This document shows, piece by piece, positions 1-10,566 of a stretch of 64,000 nt of DNA. The stretch comes from Amphritea pacifica (GTDB taxonomy: Bacteria > Pseudomonadota > Gammaproteobacteria > Pseudomonadales > Balneatricaceae). The notes beneath the pieces were generated by a model that ran no database searches, was not told the DNA's origin, and saw nothing but the letters and a program-made list of their open reading frames with translations. Positions within the stretch are counted from its first letter, which is position 1. The number at the start of each line of letters is the position of its first letter. The DNA is taken from the NCBI RefSeq assembly GCF_016924145.1, contig NZ_JAFFZO010000008.1, positions 307-64,306 on the forward strand, written 5' to 3'. The position numbers and the translations under genes are program-made.

Positions 1-128
1 TGTGTTTCCTGCCCAAACTCCAGATACAAAAAAGCCCTGCTTTTCTACTTAAGAATGAGCAAGGCTTTCTCTTCAAACGTTCATGGTACCAGTGGCCGGA
101 CTCGAACCGGCACGCTTTTAAGGGCGGG
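1..128. repeat. direct repeat, copy 1 (partial tRNA-Leu 3' half)
   Basis: Bases 1-128 are repeated at 158-285, an offset of 157. The unit holds an 83-bp flank followed by the last 45 nt of the tRNA-Leu gene including CCA (84-128, minus strand). After base 128 the copy diverges: on the minus strand the anticodon-loop region is replaced by unrelated bases, and the 5' half is not a tRNA. The copy is therefore a pseudo-tRNA fragment. Because it begins exactly at the window edge, further copies may lie upstream. Confidence 0.9.
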
Positions 129-157
129 CCAAGATCTTTTAGAAAGCGAATCCCCTA

Positions 158-285
158 TGTGTTTCCTGCCCAAACTCCAGATACAAAAAAGCCCTGCTTT
201 TCTACTTAAGAATGAGCAAGGCTTTCTCTTCAAACGTTCATGGTACCAGTGGCCGGACTCGAACCGGCACGCTTTTAAGGGCGGG
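158..285. repeat. direct repeat, copy 2 (ends inside the intact tRNA-Leu)
   Basis: This is the second copy of the 128-bp repeat. It includes the flank downstream of the tRNA and the 3' half of the intact tRNA-Leu gene. A further 13-base match (GAATCCCCTATGT, 148-160 and 293-305) shows that the duplication junction also carries part of the tRNA anticodon arm. Direct repeats of a tRNA 3' end are typical of integrase attachment sites, but no integrase is visible here. Confidence 0.88.
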
Positions 286-328
286 GGATTTTGAATCCCC
301 TATGTCTACCAATTCCATCACACTGGCA
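241..328 (-). tRNA. tRNA-Leu (anticodon CAA)
   Basis: This 88-nt gene encodes its own CCA. Acceptor arms TGCCAGT and ACTGGTA pair, with one G-U. The anticodon stem GGGGA/TCCCC encloses a loop with anticodon CAA. The T arm carries GGTTCGAGTCC, and a long variable arm is present, as expected for leucine tRNA. It decodes UUG. Confidence 0.95.
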
Positions 329-342
329 CAAACGTGGAGCGT

Positions 343-370
343 ATTATACGGCTCGTTTGCAAACGGTCAA
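343..370 (-). promoter_or_regulatory. sigma-70 promoter for tRNA-Leu
   Basis: On the minus strand there is TTGACC (365-370), a 16-bp spacer, and a perfect TATAAT (343-348). The predicted start falls a few bases before the mature tRNA 5' end at 328. The near-consensus boxes suit a stable-RNA gene. Confidence 0.75.
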
Positions 371-449
371 TGCGATTAGTGAAATATCTTTGAAATCGTT
401 GCGTCACAGCCGCTGCATTCAATCAGACGGCTGTTGCAACGTCTCTGTT

Positions 450-1223
450 TCAACGTTCCACAAAAGCCCGCTCAATGACATAGTGCCCCAGATCGCCGTG
501 GCGGGCTTCGATAAAGCCCATCTGGTCGAGGATGCTGGTGGTGTCTTTCAGCATGCTCGGGCTGCCGCAGATCATAAAGCGATCATTCTCAAGGCTCAGG
601 TCAGGCAGGCCCAGGTCGCGGGTCAGCTTGCCGGTGGAGATCAGGTCGGTCAGCCGCCCCTGATTGCGAAACGGCTCCCGGGTGACGGTGGGGTAGTAGA
701 GCAGTTTGTCGCTCACCAGATCGCCAAAGTATTCGTTGCCGGGCAGGTGTTCCTGAATCACATCGGCATAGGCCAGTTCGGAGAGCTGACGAACCCCGTG
801 GGTGAGGATGACTTTATCGTACTGTTCATAAATTTCCGGATCTTTAATGATGCTCATAAAGGGGGCCAGGCCGGTGCCGGTGCTGATCAGATAGAGGTGT
901 TTGCCGGGTAGCAGGTGGTCATTTATCAGGGTGCCGGTGGGCTTGCGGCTGATCAGGATCTGGTCGCCGGGCTGAATACGCTGTAGTTTCGAGGTCAGGG
1001 GGCCATCCTGTACCTTGATGCTGAAAAATTCCAGCTGATCTTCATGGTTGGCACTGGCGATACTGTAGGCGCGCATCAGGGGGCGGCCTTCGTGCTCCAG
1101 ACCGATCAGGGTGAAGTGACCGTTCTTGAAGCGAAATCCGGGATCCCGGCTGGTGGTAAAGCTGAACAGGGTATCGTTCCAGTGGTGTACGCTGAGAACC
1201 TCTTCACGACCGATATTTGACAT
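450..1223 (-). CDS. fpr: ferredoxin--NADP(+) reductase
   Basis: The 257-residue length is normal for the bacterial subclass of plant-type ferredoxin-NADP reductases. The enzyme passes electrons between NADPH and ferredoxin or flavodoxin in the cytoplasm and supports redox defence and Fe-S enzymes. The FAD-binding motif RAYSIAS lies at residues 51-57. The nucleotide-binding glycine motif TGTGLAP lies at 115-121, and CGSP near residue 219. The protein ends in FVER, the short C-terminus typical of the Azotobacter/Pseudomonas type. An AGGTAG ribosome site precedes the ATG. The gene is divergent from a LysR regulator whose best match in context is FinR, the known activator of fpr in pseudomonads. 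Confidence 0.95.
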   Translation of the reverse strand: MSNIGREEVLSVHHWNDTLFSFTTSRDPGFRFKNGHFTLIGLEHEGRPLMRAYSIASANHEDQLEFFSIKVQDGPLTSKLQRIQPGDQILISRKPTGTLINDHLLPGKHLYLISTGTGLAPFMSIIKDPEIYEQYDKVILTHGVRQLSELAYADVIQEHLPGNEYFGDLVSDKLLYYPTVTREPFRNQGRLTDLISTGKLTRDLGLPDLSLENDRFMICGSPSMLKDTTSILDQMGFIEARHGDLGHYVIERAFVER

Positions 1224-1368
1224 GGAACTACCTCATACTTATGCAACTGATAACACTGTTGATTCAGGTTATAAAAAAGGGGCTGTCTATTTCCTGAGTG
1301 CATAGTAGATCGGTCTGCTATATTGTTAAAGACGATTATTATGGTAACAGTTATCGGAAAAACAGGTT

Positions 1369-2247
1369 ATGAAATATAGCTTACGGCAGTTGGAGGTATT
1401 TCTGGCGGTCGCCCATTTTGACAATATCTCCCGCGCGGCGGAGAGTCTGTCGATGTCGCAATCGGCGGTCAGTGGTGCACTGCGGGATCTGGAAGCGCAG
1501 TTTGATATCCAGCTGTTTGACCGGGTGGGTAAGCGGCTGAAGATCAATGAGCTGGGGCGGTTGCTGCGTCCCCGGGCGGAATCGCTGTTGGAACGGGCCC
1601 GCAGTCTGGAACAGGATATGGCCCGGCATGAGGCGGTGGGTGAACTGAAGATCGGCGCCACCATGACCATTGGTAACTATCTGGCGGTGGGGCTGATCGC
1701 CCGCTATCTCGATGAGCAACCCAGAGCGAAACTGGATCTTCAGGTGGCGAACACCTCGACGATTGCTGCCCGGCTGATCAATTTTGATCTGGATATCGGC
1801 CTGGTGGAAGGGGAAGTGCAACACCCCGATCTGGAGGTGATCCCCTGGCTCAATGACCGCCTTGAGGTGTTCTGTGCCCCGGATCATCCGCTGACGCAGA
1901 AACCGCAGTTGAGTGATACCGATCTGCTGTCAGCCCGCTGGATTCTGCGGGAACAGGGGTCGGGTACCCGTCAGGCGTTTGACTGGGCGTTGCACGGACT
2001 GTTGCCAAATCTGAATGTGTTGCTGGAGCTGGAACACGCCGAGGGGATCAAGCAGGCGGTGGCGCAGGGACTGGGGATCGGTTGCCTGTCGCGCATCGCG
2101 TTACAAGAGTCGTTTGAGCTGGGAACCCTGGTGCCCTTGTGGGTCGCCGGACGAGATTTCAGCCGCCAGTTGTATCTGGTAATCAATAAGCATAAGTACC
2201 GTAGCGCCGGGATCGAGCGCTGGATTGAGCTGTGTCATCAGGCATGA
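1369..2247 (+). CDS. finR: LysR-family transcriptional regulator, FinR-like
   Basis: This 292-residue regulator has an N-terminal winged HTH (about residues 3-62, with SRAAESLSMSQSAVSGALRD in the recognition region). An effector-binding domain of the periplasmic-binding fold follows (about 90-290). It is divergent from fpr with 145 bp between the starts. In Pseudomonas, FinR sits beside fpr and activates it under redox stress and sulfite exposure. That role is inferred here from gene order and family, not from a mapped binding site. The name is therefore tentative, although the LysR family call is secure. Confidence 0.85.
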   Translation: MKYSLRQLEVFLAVAHFDNISRAAESLSMSQSAVSGALRDLEAQFDIQLFDRVGKRLKINELGRLLRPRAESLLERARSLEQDMARHEAVGELKIGATMTIGNYLAVGLIARYLDEQPRAKLDLQVANTSTIAARLINFDLDIGLVEGEVQHPDLEVIPWLNDRLEVFCAPDHPLTQKPQLSDTDLLSARWILREQGSGTRQAFDWALHGLLPNLNVLLELEHAEGIKQAVAQGLGIGCLSRIALQESFELGTLVPLWVAGRDFSRQLYLVINKHKYRSAGIERWIELCHQA

Positions 2248-2311
2248 TTAAACAGTCCGGCTGTGTTTGAAGATAAGTACGCAGACCGGACTGCGGTAAC
2301 ATCGCCAGGGA

Positions 2312-3292
2312 TCAGCTGCTTTCCTGCTGCGCCAGACGTTCCTGCAATTTCAGTTCGCGTCGTCTGCTGCTGGTTTCGTTGGCATCGGCCCCCAGATGGG
2401 CTTCACCCCGTTGCTGTGCCAGTTGCATCTGCTTCTGTCGTTCGATAAAGCGCTGGCGCTGCTCATCGCTGAGGCTGTCATAGCAGTTGGGGCAACTGAT
2501 GCCGGCCTGGTACTTTTCGCTTTGTATCTGCCCGGCAGTGAGGGGGAGGCGACAGGCGTGACACTGATCGTAGCTGCCCTTTTCCAGTTGATGATTCACC
2601 GTCACCCGATTATCAAACACGAAGCATTCCCCTTCCCATAGGGAGCTGTCCTGGGGTACCTCTTCGAGGTATTTGAGGATACCGCCCTCCAGATGGTAAA
2701 CCTCATCAAAGCCCTGCTCTTTCAGGTAGGCGGTGGATTTTTCACAGCGGATACCGCCGGTGCAGAACATCGCCACCTTACGGTTTTTCTGTGGATCGAG
2801 ATGTTCTTTCACATACTGAGGAAACTCGCGAAAGGTCTCTGTATTGGGGTTGATCGCCCCCTTAAAGGTGCCCACCTGAACCTCATAGTCGTTGCGGGTA
2901 TCTACTAACACCACATCCGGGTCTGAGATCAGTGCGTTCCAGTCCCGGGGTTTGACGTAGGTACCGACCACCCGTTTCGGGTCGATCCCCTCAACGCCCA
3001 TGGTGACGATCTCTTTTTTCAGCTTCACCTTGGTGCGGTGAAACGGATTGCTGTCGTCCAGAGATTCTTTGTAGACGATATCGGCCAGTCGGGGATCGTT
3101 CTGCAGCCAGGCCAGCAGGGCATCAATGCCTTCGCGGCTACCGGCAACGGTGCCGTTAATCCCTTCACTGGCCAGTAGCAGGGTGCCGCGGACGCCGTTA
3201 TCCCGCATTACCTGATGCAGCGGTTCGCGCAGGTTTTCGAAATCTTCCAGCGCAACAAACTTATACATTGCGCAGACGATGGTCTGTGACAT
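2312..3292 (-). CDS. trhO: oxygen-dependent tRNA uridine(34) hydroxylase (rhodanese family)
   Basis: This 326-residue TrhO/YceA-type protein forms 5-hydroxyuridine at the wobble position of tRNAs in the cytoplasm. An N-terminal acylphosphatase-like region (about 1-100) is followed by a rhodanese domain (about 120-220). The catalytic-loop cysteine is at residue 177 in [10 protein letters not shown], with a second conserved cysteine at 183. Further down, the pairs CHAC and CPNC form a likely metal-binding cluster. The C-terminal tail is rich in Gln, Arg and Glu. An AGGAG site precedes the ATG. Family membership is clear; activity is inferred from E. coli and Bacillus homologues. Confidence 0.93.
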   Translation of the reverse strand: MSQTIVCAMYKFVALEDFENLREPLHQVMRDNGVRGTLLLASEGINGTVAGSREGIDALLAWLQNDPRLADIVYKESLDDSNPFHRTKVKLKKEIVTMGVEGIDPKRVVGTYVKPRDWNALISDPDVVLVDTRNDYEVQVGTFKGAINPNTETFREFPQYVKEHLDPQKNRKVAMFCTGGIRCEKSTAYLKEQGFDEVYHLEGGILKYLEEVPQDSSLWEGECFVFDNRVTVNHQLEKGSYDQCHACRLPLTAGQIQSEKYQAGISCPNCYDSLSDEQRQRFIERQKQMQLAQQRGEAHLGADANETSSRRRELKLQERLAQQESS

Positions 3293-3618
3293 TTTTGTTC
3301 TCCTCAGCCGATCGGAACGTAAATCCGGAGCCTTTGGGTTTATGGGTGTAGGGTATTACATCAGGGCGCCATTGTACCCGGATTAGCGACGCAGAAAGAC
3401 GGACAAACTGTAAGGGTTTGCGGGTAACGCGGCGGGCTTGCAGTGTGGCCAGAGTGGTCGCGCAGCTGCACAGCCGATCAATATGATCATGGCGTATAGC
3501 CGGTTCATTTGGCTTCCGGGTTCGCACTTTCGGCGTTTATAGACTTAGCTGTAGCGTAAGGGTTTAAAAAAAGGGGAGGGGGGGCTCCGCTATATCAACT
3601 CAGAGAGAGGATTAAGCT
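3293..3618. other. intergenic region between trhO and the heme-protein pair
   Basis: This 326-bp region separates two divergent genes and should hold both promoters. A purine-rich run (about 3566-3585) precedes the downstream gene. A small minus-strand reading frame (3261-3527) overlaps the trhO start and resembles no known protein; I treat it as chance. No RNA gene or terminator is evident. Confidence 0.5.
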
Positions 3619-4707
3619 ATGCGAAGCTTTATGCAAACTCCGGCCGGTTATATAGGGTCACTGGTACTACTGAGTGGCGCCGCTTTAAGTTGTGCGCTAA
3701 GTAGTGCCGTGCAGGCCGCCAACGAGACACTGACCAGTGTAAAGACGGATACCACCATCATCCTTGATGGCATGGCTGAAAGTGCATGGGATAAAGCCCC
3801 TGAGTTGAGTGTTCAGCTTGATAATCTGCCCTATAAAGCCGATAACTATGGTGGTATGAGCAGTGTTAATGTACGACTGAAATCCCTCTACGACGAGCAT
3901 TTTATCTACCTCCTGGTTCAATATGACGATCCGACTAAAAGTCTGGCGCGCTTTCCCTGGGAAAAGCAGGCTGATGGCAGTTGGAAGCAACTGAAGGGGA
4001 AGGATCAGACGGGTCACGATAACGTTTTTTATGAAGATAAACTGGCGCTGTTGTGGAACATCAATGCCCGGGGATTCGCCAAGAAAGGCTGTGATGTCGC
4101 CTGTCATATGCAGGATGATAGCGGCAAAATTAATGGCTTTGATCAAACCGGCAAAGCGCCGGGACGGAAATATACCCGCGACGGTGAGACCATCGATATA
4201 TGGCACTGGAAAAGTGTGCGTATGAATCCGCTGGGGTTGATTGATGATCAGTACATCGACAGTGTAAATGACCCCACAGTGAATGGTGAATGGGGCCGTC
4301 ATGGGGATAGTAAAACCGGTGGTGGCTATGTTGATAACGTGAATGCCGACAAGACCGGACCTGCTTTTATGAATCGTACACAGGGCAATGTGGATGGCTA
4401 TACCATTACGCCTTCGCAGAAAACGCCCTTCGTCGATACCTTCAGAGAGGGTGACCGGATTCCAGGCATTATGTCTGAACCCTTTACCGGGTCCCGCGGG
4501 GATATCTGGGCGAAAGGGGAGTGGCAGGATGGCCGGTGGACCATCGAAATCAAACGGGCGCTGGTGACAACCGGAGAGAATGCCGGGGTTCAGGATGTTC
4601 AGTTCAGTGACCTGAGCAAAGCTTACAGTTTTGGGGTTTCGGTGTTTGATAATTCACAGATTGATCACCTCTACCATGAAGGTGCCTATGATCTGATCTT
4701 TAAGTAA
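3619..4707 (+). CDS. exported ethylbenzene-dehydrogenase-type heme-binding protein
   Basis: This 362-residue protein has an N-terminal signal peptide (about 1-34, cleavage near VQA/AN). The mature part resembles the heme-binding domain of ethylbenzene dehydrogenase and DMSO-reductase gamma subunits (EB_dh family). Those domains bind b- or c-type heme in the periplasm and pass electrons to or from molybdoenzymes. A GCDVACH segment at residues 157-163 gives C158-xxx-C162-H163, one residue longer than a standard CxxCH heme-c site. No molybdenum catalytic subunit lies nearby, so the redox partner is unknown. The ribosome site is AGAGAGGAT. The next gene starts about 100 bp downstream and has its own CxxCH, so the two probably work together. 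Confidence 0.8.
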   Translation: MRSFMQTPAGYIGSLVLLSGAALSCALSSAVQAANETLTSVKTDTTIILDGMAESAWDKAPELSVQLDNLPYKADNYGGMSSVNVRLKSLYDEHFIYLLVQYDDPTKSLARFPWEKQADGSWKQLKGKDQTGHDNVFYEDKLALLWNINARGFAKKGCDVACHMQDDSGKINGFDQTGKAPGRKYTRDGETIDIWHWKSVRMNPLGLIDDQYIDSVNDPTVNGEWGRHGDSKTGGGYVDNVNADKTGPAFMNRTQGNVDGYTITPSQKTPFVDTFREGDRIPGIMSEPFTGSRGDIWAKGEWQDGRWTIEIKRALVTTGENAGVQDVQFSDLSKAYSFGVSVFDNSQIDHLYHEGAYDLIFK

Positions 4708-4741
4708 TAGCATTGATGGTATGACCGGCTTCTCAACAGAT

Positions 4742-4770
4742 GGTCTCTTCTTCCGGCGGGGGAAGAGACC
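4742..4770 (+). other. strong hairpin between the two heme-protein genes
   Basis: GGTCTCTTC (4742-4750) pairs with GAAGAGACC (4762-4770) over an 11-base loop. No T run follows, so it is more likely an mRNA stability or processing element than a terminator. Confidence 0.5.
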
Positions 4771-4805
4771 CCGCTTATGTGATGCTACTTATCAGAGGTT
4801 AAGCT

Positions 4806-5549
4806 ATGCGTATCACGGTACTTAACGTTTCGGCAAAGCTGGCACTTTCTGGCTTTCTCATTACTGTTATTTTGGCGGCGCTCAGTGCAACCACCCTGAT
4901 CGGCTTACTCTATTCATCCCATGACCGGGGCTTCAATATCCCGGAGATGGACAGGATTCAGTCACACTACAGTGATTCACGCCTGATAGCGGCGATGAAA
5001 GGCCCGATGTATCAATATGTCACCGAGGATGGCGATATTGATGTGATCGCGAAATGGATTGCCGGCGGGGCGAAGAATGATGATTTCTTCAAAGATGAGG
5101 TGATGTATATCCTCAGTGAGGACTGTCAGAAGTGCCATAGTCGCAACTCGCAGATGAGCAGGGCGATCACCTCTATGCCCTTCAGCAGCTACGAGGATAT
5201 TGTGCAGTACACCGAAGGGGGCTACAGCTGGACCCAGATGGCAAGAACTGCACATATACATCTGTTTGGCATCGCGGTGTTTCTGGTGATCGTATCGCTG
5301 ATCATGGCGTACAGCAGTTACCGATCATGGATGAAAAGCCTGTTGATCTCTGCAGGCTGGATCGCCTTGTGGCTGGATATTGGTTCCTGGTGGCTGGCCA
5401 GATTCTACAACGGCTTTGCCTATGTTATATCGGTGGCGGGCACTGTTGAGATTGGTGCGGTGTGTGCCATGAGTGGACTCTGTCTGTTGAATCTCTGGTG
5501 TCGGCTGCCGGCGATAGTACTTGAGCCTGAAGAACATAGGGCTGAATAA
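4806..5549 (+). CDS. membrane protein with a periplasmic CxxCH heme-c motif
   Basis: This 247-residue protein is not assigned to a named family. A first membrane helix (about 11-36) is followed by a roughly 115-residue soluble segment with CQKCH at residues 107-111, a standard heme-c site. Three further helices lie at about 152-172, 178-200 and 203-231. The heme site would sit on the periplasmic side, as cytochrome c maturation requires. The ribosome site and leader (AGAGGTTAAGCT) are almost the same as those of the preceding gene, which suggests coordinated expression. I infer a membrane cytochrome that exchanges electrons with the exported EB_dh-like protein. Confidence 0.75.
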   Translation: MRITVLNVSAKLALSGFLITVILAALSATTLIGLLYSSHDRGFNIPEMDRIQSHYSDSRLIAAMKGPMYQYVTEDGDIDVIAKWIAGGAKNDDFFKDEVMYILSEDCQKCHSRNSQMSRAITSMPFSSYEDIVQYTEGGYSWTQMARTAHIHLFGIAVFLVIVSLIMAYSSYRSWMKSLLISAGWIALWLDIGSWWLARFYNGFAYVISVAGTVEIGAVCAMSGLCLLNLWCRLPAIVLEPEEHRAE

Positions 5550-5833
5550 CAGCAGCGTGTCGTTGTCTGAACGGCCCGGTTGAAAAAATTGTCTGAGAGG
5601 CGTGACCCGGTGAGCCGGGTTGATGCTTTTGCCGGTTTTCGGTTGCGCTGACACTGCTGACGCCCTTTCCCCTCTGTTTTACTGGCTGCTGATGCCTGAG
5701 ATCATCTTTCATCGTCTAATTTAGCTGAAGTTTCACCGCAAATCGGGTAGGATACGCACCCTTTTTATCGGCCGGTCAGCGAAACGATGGTCGATTTCAG
5801 CTAATTTATTGCGTCTCAGGTTAACGTTTATCT

Positions 5834-6883
5834 ATGCAGGTAAAAGATTTTCATTTTGATCTTCCCGACGAGCTGATTGCCCGCTATCCATTAGAAAAGC
5901 GCAGCGACAGCCGTTTGTTCTGTGTGGATGGCAACAGCGGTGAGTTTCAGCACCGACAGTTTTTCGAGGTTCTGGATCTGCTGGAACCCGGTGATCTGGT
6001 GGTGTTTAACAATACCCGGGTGATTCCCGCACGGATGTTTGGTGAGAAAGCCTCTGGCGGCAAGATCGAGGTGCTGATTGAGCGGGTGCTGGATGAACAC
6101 TCAGCTCTGGCCCACATCCGTTCCAGCCGGTCGCCCAAGCCGGGTGCCGAGCTGACCCTGGAGGGCGGCCTGAAAGCCACCATGGTGGCCCGCCATGATG
6201 ATCTGTTTGAGCTTGAGTTTGATCTGGCAGAGGGCCATCTGATTGAAGCGTTAGAACAGTTCGGACACATGCCGCTGCCCCCCTATATGAAACGGGAAGA
6301 TGAACTTTCTGACCGGGAACGCTATCAGACGGTGTATAACGAGAAACCGGGGGCGGTGGCCGCACCGACAGCGGGGCTGCATTTCGATGATGCACTGTTA
6401 GCCAGTCTGGAAGAAAAGGGTGTTAATAAAGCTTTCGTGACCCTGCATGTGGGCGCAGGTACCTTCCGGCCGGTCAAGGTCGAGAATATTCAGGATCACA
6501 AGATGCATGCTGAATATATCGAAGTGCCGGAAGCGGTGTGTCAGGCGGTGCGTGACACCAAAGCCCGGGGCAACCGGGTGCTGGCGGTGGGTACGACCTC
6601 GGTACGCTGTCTGGAAACGGCCAGTCAGACGGGTGAGATTCAGCCGTTTTTTGGTGATACCGATATCTTTATCTTTCCCGGCTATCGGTTTCGCACCGTG
6701 GATCTGCTGATCACCAACTTCCATCTGCCGGAGTCGACCCTGCTGATGCTGGTGTCGGCGTTTGCCGGTTATGAACAGATGATGGCGGCGTATAAAGAGG
6801 CGGTGGCGCAGCGCTATCGTTTCTTCAGTTATGGCGATGCGATGTTTTTGTCGAAAAAGACCCGCCACAATGGCGCGGACTGA
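5834..6883 (+). CDS. queA: tRNA preQ1(34) S-adenosylmethionine ribosyltransferase-isomerase
   Basis: This 349-residue QueA transfers and rearranges the ribosyl group of SAM onto preQ1 at tRNA position 34, giving epoxyqueuosine. The family N-terminus ([15 protein letters not shown]) is intact. So are the conserved stretches [31 protein letters not shown] and [15 protein letters not shown]. Length matches the family. It precedes tgt in the classic queA-tgt-yajC-secD-secF order. The start fits homologues, although the ribosome site (AGG about 13 bases upstream) is weak. Confidence 0.97.
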   Translation: MQVKDFHFDLPDELIARYPLEKRSDSRLFCVDGNSGEFQHRQFFEVLDLLEPGDLVVFNNTRVIPARMFGEKASGGKIEVLIERVLDEHSALAHIRSSRSPKPGAELTLEGGLKATMVARHDDLFELEFDLAEGHLIEALEQFGHMPLPPYMKREDELSDRERYQTVYNEKPGAVAAPTAGLHFDDALLASLEEKGVNKAFVTLHVGAGTFRPVKVENIQDHKMHAEYIEVPEAVCQAVRDTKARGNRVLAVGTTSVRCLETASQTGEIQPFFGDTDIFIFPGYRFRTVDLLITNFHLPESTLLMLVSAFAGYEQMMAAYKEAVAQRYRFFSYGDAMFLSKKTRHNGAD

Positions 6884-6968
6884 ACCGAAAAGCAGTGATG
6901 AGCCTTTAATTTATATTATTCAGCCTTATATAGGGAGAAGACCGCAAAACTCCCCAGGCGAAACCTGA

Positions 6969-8138
<1,170 letters not shown>

Positions 8139-8179
8139 CTTTAATTTATTGATTTTAATAAGTATTAGGAGAAGCCTTG

Positions 8180-8515
8180 ATGAGCTTTTTTATCTCTCCA
8201 GCTTACGCTGAAGCAGCCGCCGCACCGGGTGGTTTAGATCCAAGTATGTTCAACCTGATCTTTCTGGTTGGCTTCGGTGTCATTTTTTACATGTTTATGT
8301 GGCGTCCACAGGCCAAGCGTGCCAAAGAGCATAAAGCACTGCTGAGCGGACTGAGTAAAGGTGATGAAGTGATCACCGCCGGTGGTCTGATCGGTAAGGT
8401 TGTACGTCTTAATGAAGACTACGTGGTATTAAGCGTGAATGACACGACTGAGCTGACTTTCCAGAAAACTCATGTCAGTGCTGCGCTGCCAAAAGGCACC
8501 ATTAAGCAGATCTAG
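8180..8515 (+). CDS. yajC: preprotein translocase accessory subunit YajC
   Basis: This 111-residue single-span inner membrane protein co-purifies with SecDF-YidC. A short periplasmic N-terminus is followed by a membrane helix (about 22-44, ending FYMFMWRPQ). A cytoplasmic domain follows with the family motif LSKGDEVITAGGLIGKV. The ATG at 8180 was chosen over an overlapping TTG because AGGAG sits eight bases upstream. It is followed by a terminator, so secD and secF may have their own promoter. Confidence 0.96.
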   Translation: MSFFISPAYAEAAAAPGGLDPSMFNLIFLVGFGVIFYMFMWRPQAKRAKEHKALLSGLSKGDEVITAGGLIGKVVRLNEDYVVLSVNDTTELTFQKTHVSAALPKGTIKQI

Positions 8516-8532
8516 TAACAAATCCATAACCA

Positions 8533-8558
8533 AACGCCACTATCGTGGCGTTGTTTTT
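8533..8558 (+). terminator. intrinsic terminator after yajC
   Basis: AACGCCAC (8533-8540) and GTGGCGTT (8545-8552) form an 8-bp stem with loop TATC, followed by GTTTTT. Confidence 0.85.
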
Positions 8559-8701
8559 ATGTGATTAGAGCTGAGATGGCGCAGGCTGTCGTTTGCGCTG
8601 GTTAAAACGTTAAAATCTAAACATTGGTGCCCGGTCAGAGACAAACGTTTGCAGGCATAAGCGTTTGATCTGATAGCCGGGCTAGTTAGGGACAGAGCGC
8701 C

Positions 8702-10552
8702 ATGCTCAATAAATATCCACTGTGGAAAAATGCGCTGATCGTGCTGGTACTGCTGGTTTGTGGTCTTTATGCCGCGCCCAACCTTTTTCCCGACGATTAT
8801 GCTGTTCAGCTTTCCGGTACCCGGGAATCAAATGTAGTCAATCAGCCGTTGCTGGATCAGATGACAGAGGTCTTGCAGCAGGCCAATATCAACGTTAAAG
8901 GTGAAGAGCTGACAGAACAGGGCGGTCTGATTCGTTTCAAAGACAGCCGCACTCAGCTTGAGGCAAAAGAGGTTATCAGCCGTACGCTGGGTGATAAGTA
9001 TATTGTGGCCCTCAACCTGGCGCCAACCACGCCGGAGTGGCTCAGATCGATTGGTGCAGGCCCGATGAAACTGGGGCTCGACCTGCGCGGTGGTGTGCAC
9101 TTCCTGCTGGAAGTGGATATGGTGTCCGCAGTGGCACAGCGTCTGGATGTCTATGTCAGTGAGATTAAAACCAAGCTGCGTACCGAGAAACTGCGTTATC
9201 GCTCGGTAGAGCATCGTGAAGATGGCAGTCTGGAACTGAAGTTCTCAGCGGCCGATGTGCGCGATCAGGCGGCGACCCTGCTGCGTAAAGATTATTCCGA
9301 ATTTCTCATCAACACCGAGGACAGGGATGACGCTTTCTACCTCTCCATTACTCTGGTGGAGAGCAAGGTTCGTGAGATCGAAGACTATGCCATCAAGCAG
9401 AACCTGACCACCCTGCGTAACCGGGTGAATGAGTTGGGTGTTGCCGAGCCGCTGGTGCAGCGTCAGGGACGTAACCGTATCGTGGTTCAGCTGCCGGGTA
9501 TTCAGGATGCCGCTGCGGCGAAACGGATTATCGGTAAGACTGCGAACCTTGAGTTCCGTCTGGAAGCGAAAACCGATGCCCCCCGGGTGACCACTGAAAC
9601 CTATGAGTTCCGTAATGAGAACCGTGAAGCGACCCTGGAAAAAGATGTCATCATCACCGGTTCCAGCGTGTCTAACGCCCAGTCATCCTTCGATGAAAAT
9701 GGTCAGCCGCAGGTGAATATCACTCTGGACGCCAAAGGTGGCCAGCTGATGAACCGTACCACCCGTAACGCGATCAAGCGGCGTATGGCGGTGCTGTTTG
9801 TTGAACATAAGAGCCGTACCCTCTCTGAAACCGTCGATGGTGAGCAGGTGACCAAGCGGATCCCCTATGTCGAGAAGAAGATTATCTCACTGGCAACCAT
9901 TCAGAGTATTCTGGGAAACCAGTTCCGTATAACCGGACTGGACAGCGCTACAGAGTCCTCTGAGCTGGCGTTGCTGCTGCGGGCCGGTGCGCTGGCGGCA
10001 CCTATCTACTTTGTCGAGGAGCGTACTGTCGGTCCGAGCCTGGGTGAGCAGAACATTGAGCTGGGGATGATGTCGGTGCAGATCGGTTTTGCCCTGGTGC
10101 TGCTGTTTATGCTGGCGTACTACCGGGTATTTGGTCTGCTGGCCAATATTGCCCTGACGCTTAACCTGGTGATGCTGCTGGCAGTGATGTCGATTCTGTC
10201 GGCAACCCTGACTCTGCCGGGGATCGCGGGTATCGTACTGACCGTGGGGATGGCGGTGGATGCTAACGTACTGATTTTCTCGCGAATACGGGAGGAGCTG
10301 AAAAATGGTATGCCTCCACAGTCGGCGATCAACGCCGGTTTTGACCGCGCATTCTCCACCATATTTGACGCCAACATTACCACTCTGCTGGCTGCGGTGA
10401 TTCTGTTCGCGATGGGCTCCGGCCCGGTGAAAGGGTTCGCGATCACCCTGTCGGTCGGCATCCTGACCTCCATGTTCACCGCGATCATGGTTACCCGGAT
10501 GCTGGTTAATCTGGCCTACGGCGGTCGTACGCTGAAGAAACTGTCGATCTGA
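8702..10552 (+). CDS. secD: protein translocase subunit SecD
   Basis: This 616-residue SecD is the proton-driven partner of SecYEG that pulls exported proteins into the periplasm. One N-terminal membrane helix is followed by a large periplasmic head and five C-terminal helices (about 455-610). Family motifs include MKLGLDLRGGVHFLLEVD and GMAVDANVLIFSRIREE in the membrane domain, the latter with the conserved Asp of the proton path. It lies 14 bp before secF. The size matches the E. coli protein. Confidence 0.97.
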   Translation: MLNKYPLWKNALIVLVLLVCGLYAAPNLFPDDYAVQLSGTRESNVVNQPLLDQMTEVLQQANINVKGEELTEQGGLIRFKDSRTQLEAKEVISRTLGDKYIVALNLAPTTPEWLRSIGAGPMKLGLDLRGGVHFLLEVDMVSAVAQRLDVYVSEIKTKLRTEKLRYRSVEHREDGSLELKFSAADVRDQAATLLRKDYSEFLINTEDRDDAFYLSITLVESKVREIEDYAIKQNLTTLRNRVNELGVAEPLVQRQGRNRIVVQLPGIQDAAAAKRIIGKTANLEFRLEAKTDAPRVTTETYEFRNENREATLEKDVIITGSSVSNAQSSFDENGQPQVNITLDAKGGQLMNRTTRNAIKRRMAVLFVEHKSRTLSETVDGEQVTKRIPYVEKKIISLATIQSILGNQFRITGLDSATESSELALLLRAGALAAPIYFVEERTVGPSLGEQNIELGMMSVQIGFALVLLFMLAYYRVFGLLANIALTLNLVMLLAVMSILSATLTLPGIAGIVLTVGMAVDANVLIFSRIREELKNGMPPQSAINAGFDRAFSTIFDANITTLLAAVILFAMGSGPVKGFAITLSVGILTSMFTAIMVTRMLVNLAYGGRTLKKLSI

Positions 10553-10566
10553 CGGAGTAGAGTAAG

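Noticed and set aside
291-911. 206-codon plus-strand reading frame
   Set aside because: It lies opposite fpr, whose protein is clearly conserved; the frame is a shadow.
3261-3527. 88-codon minus-strand frame before trhO
   Set aside because: It overlaps the trhO start region in another frame, and trhO has a strong ribosome site; the predicted peptide has no recognisable features.
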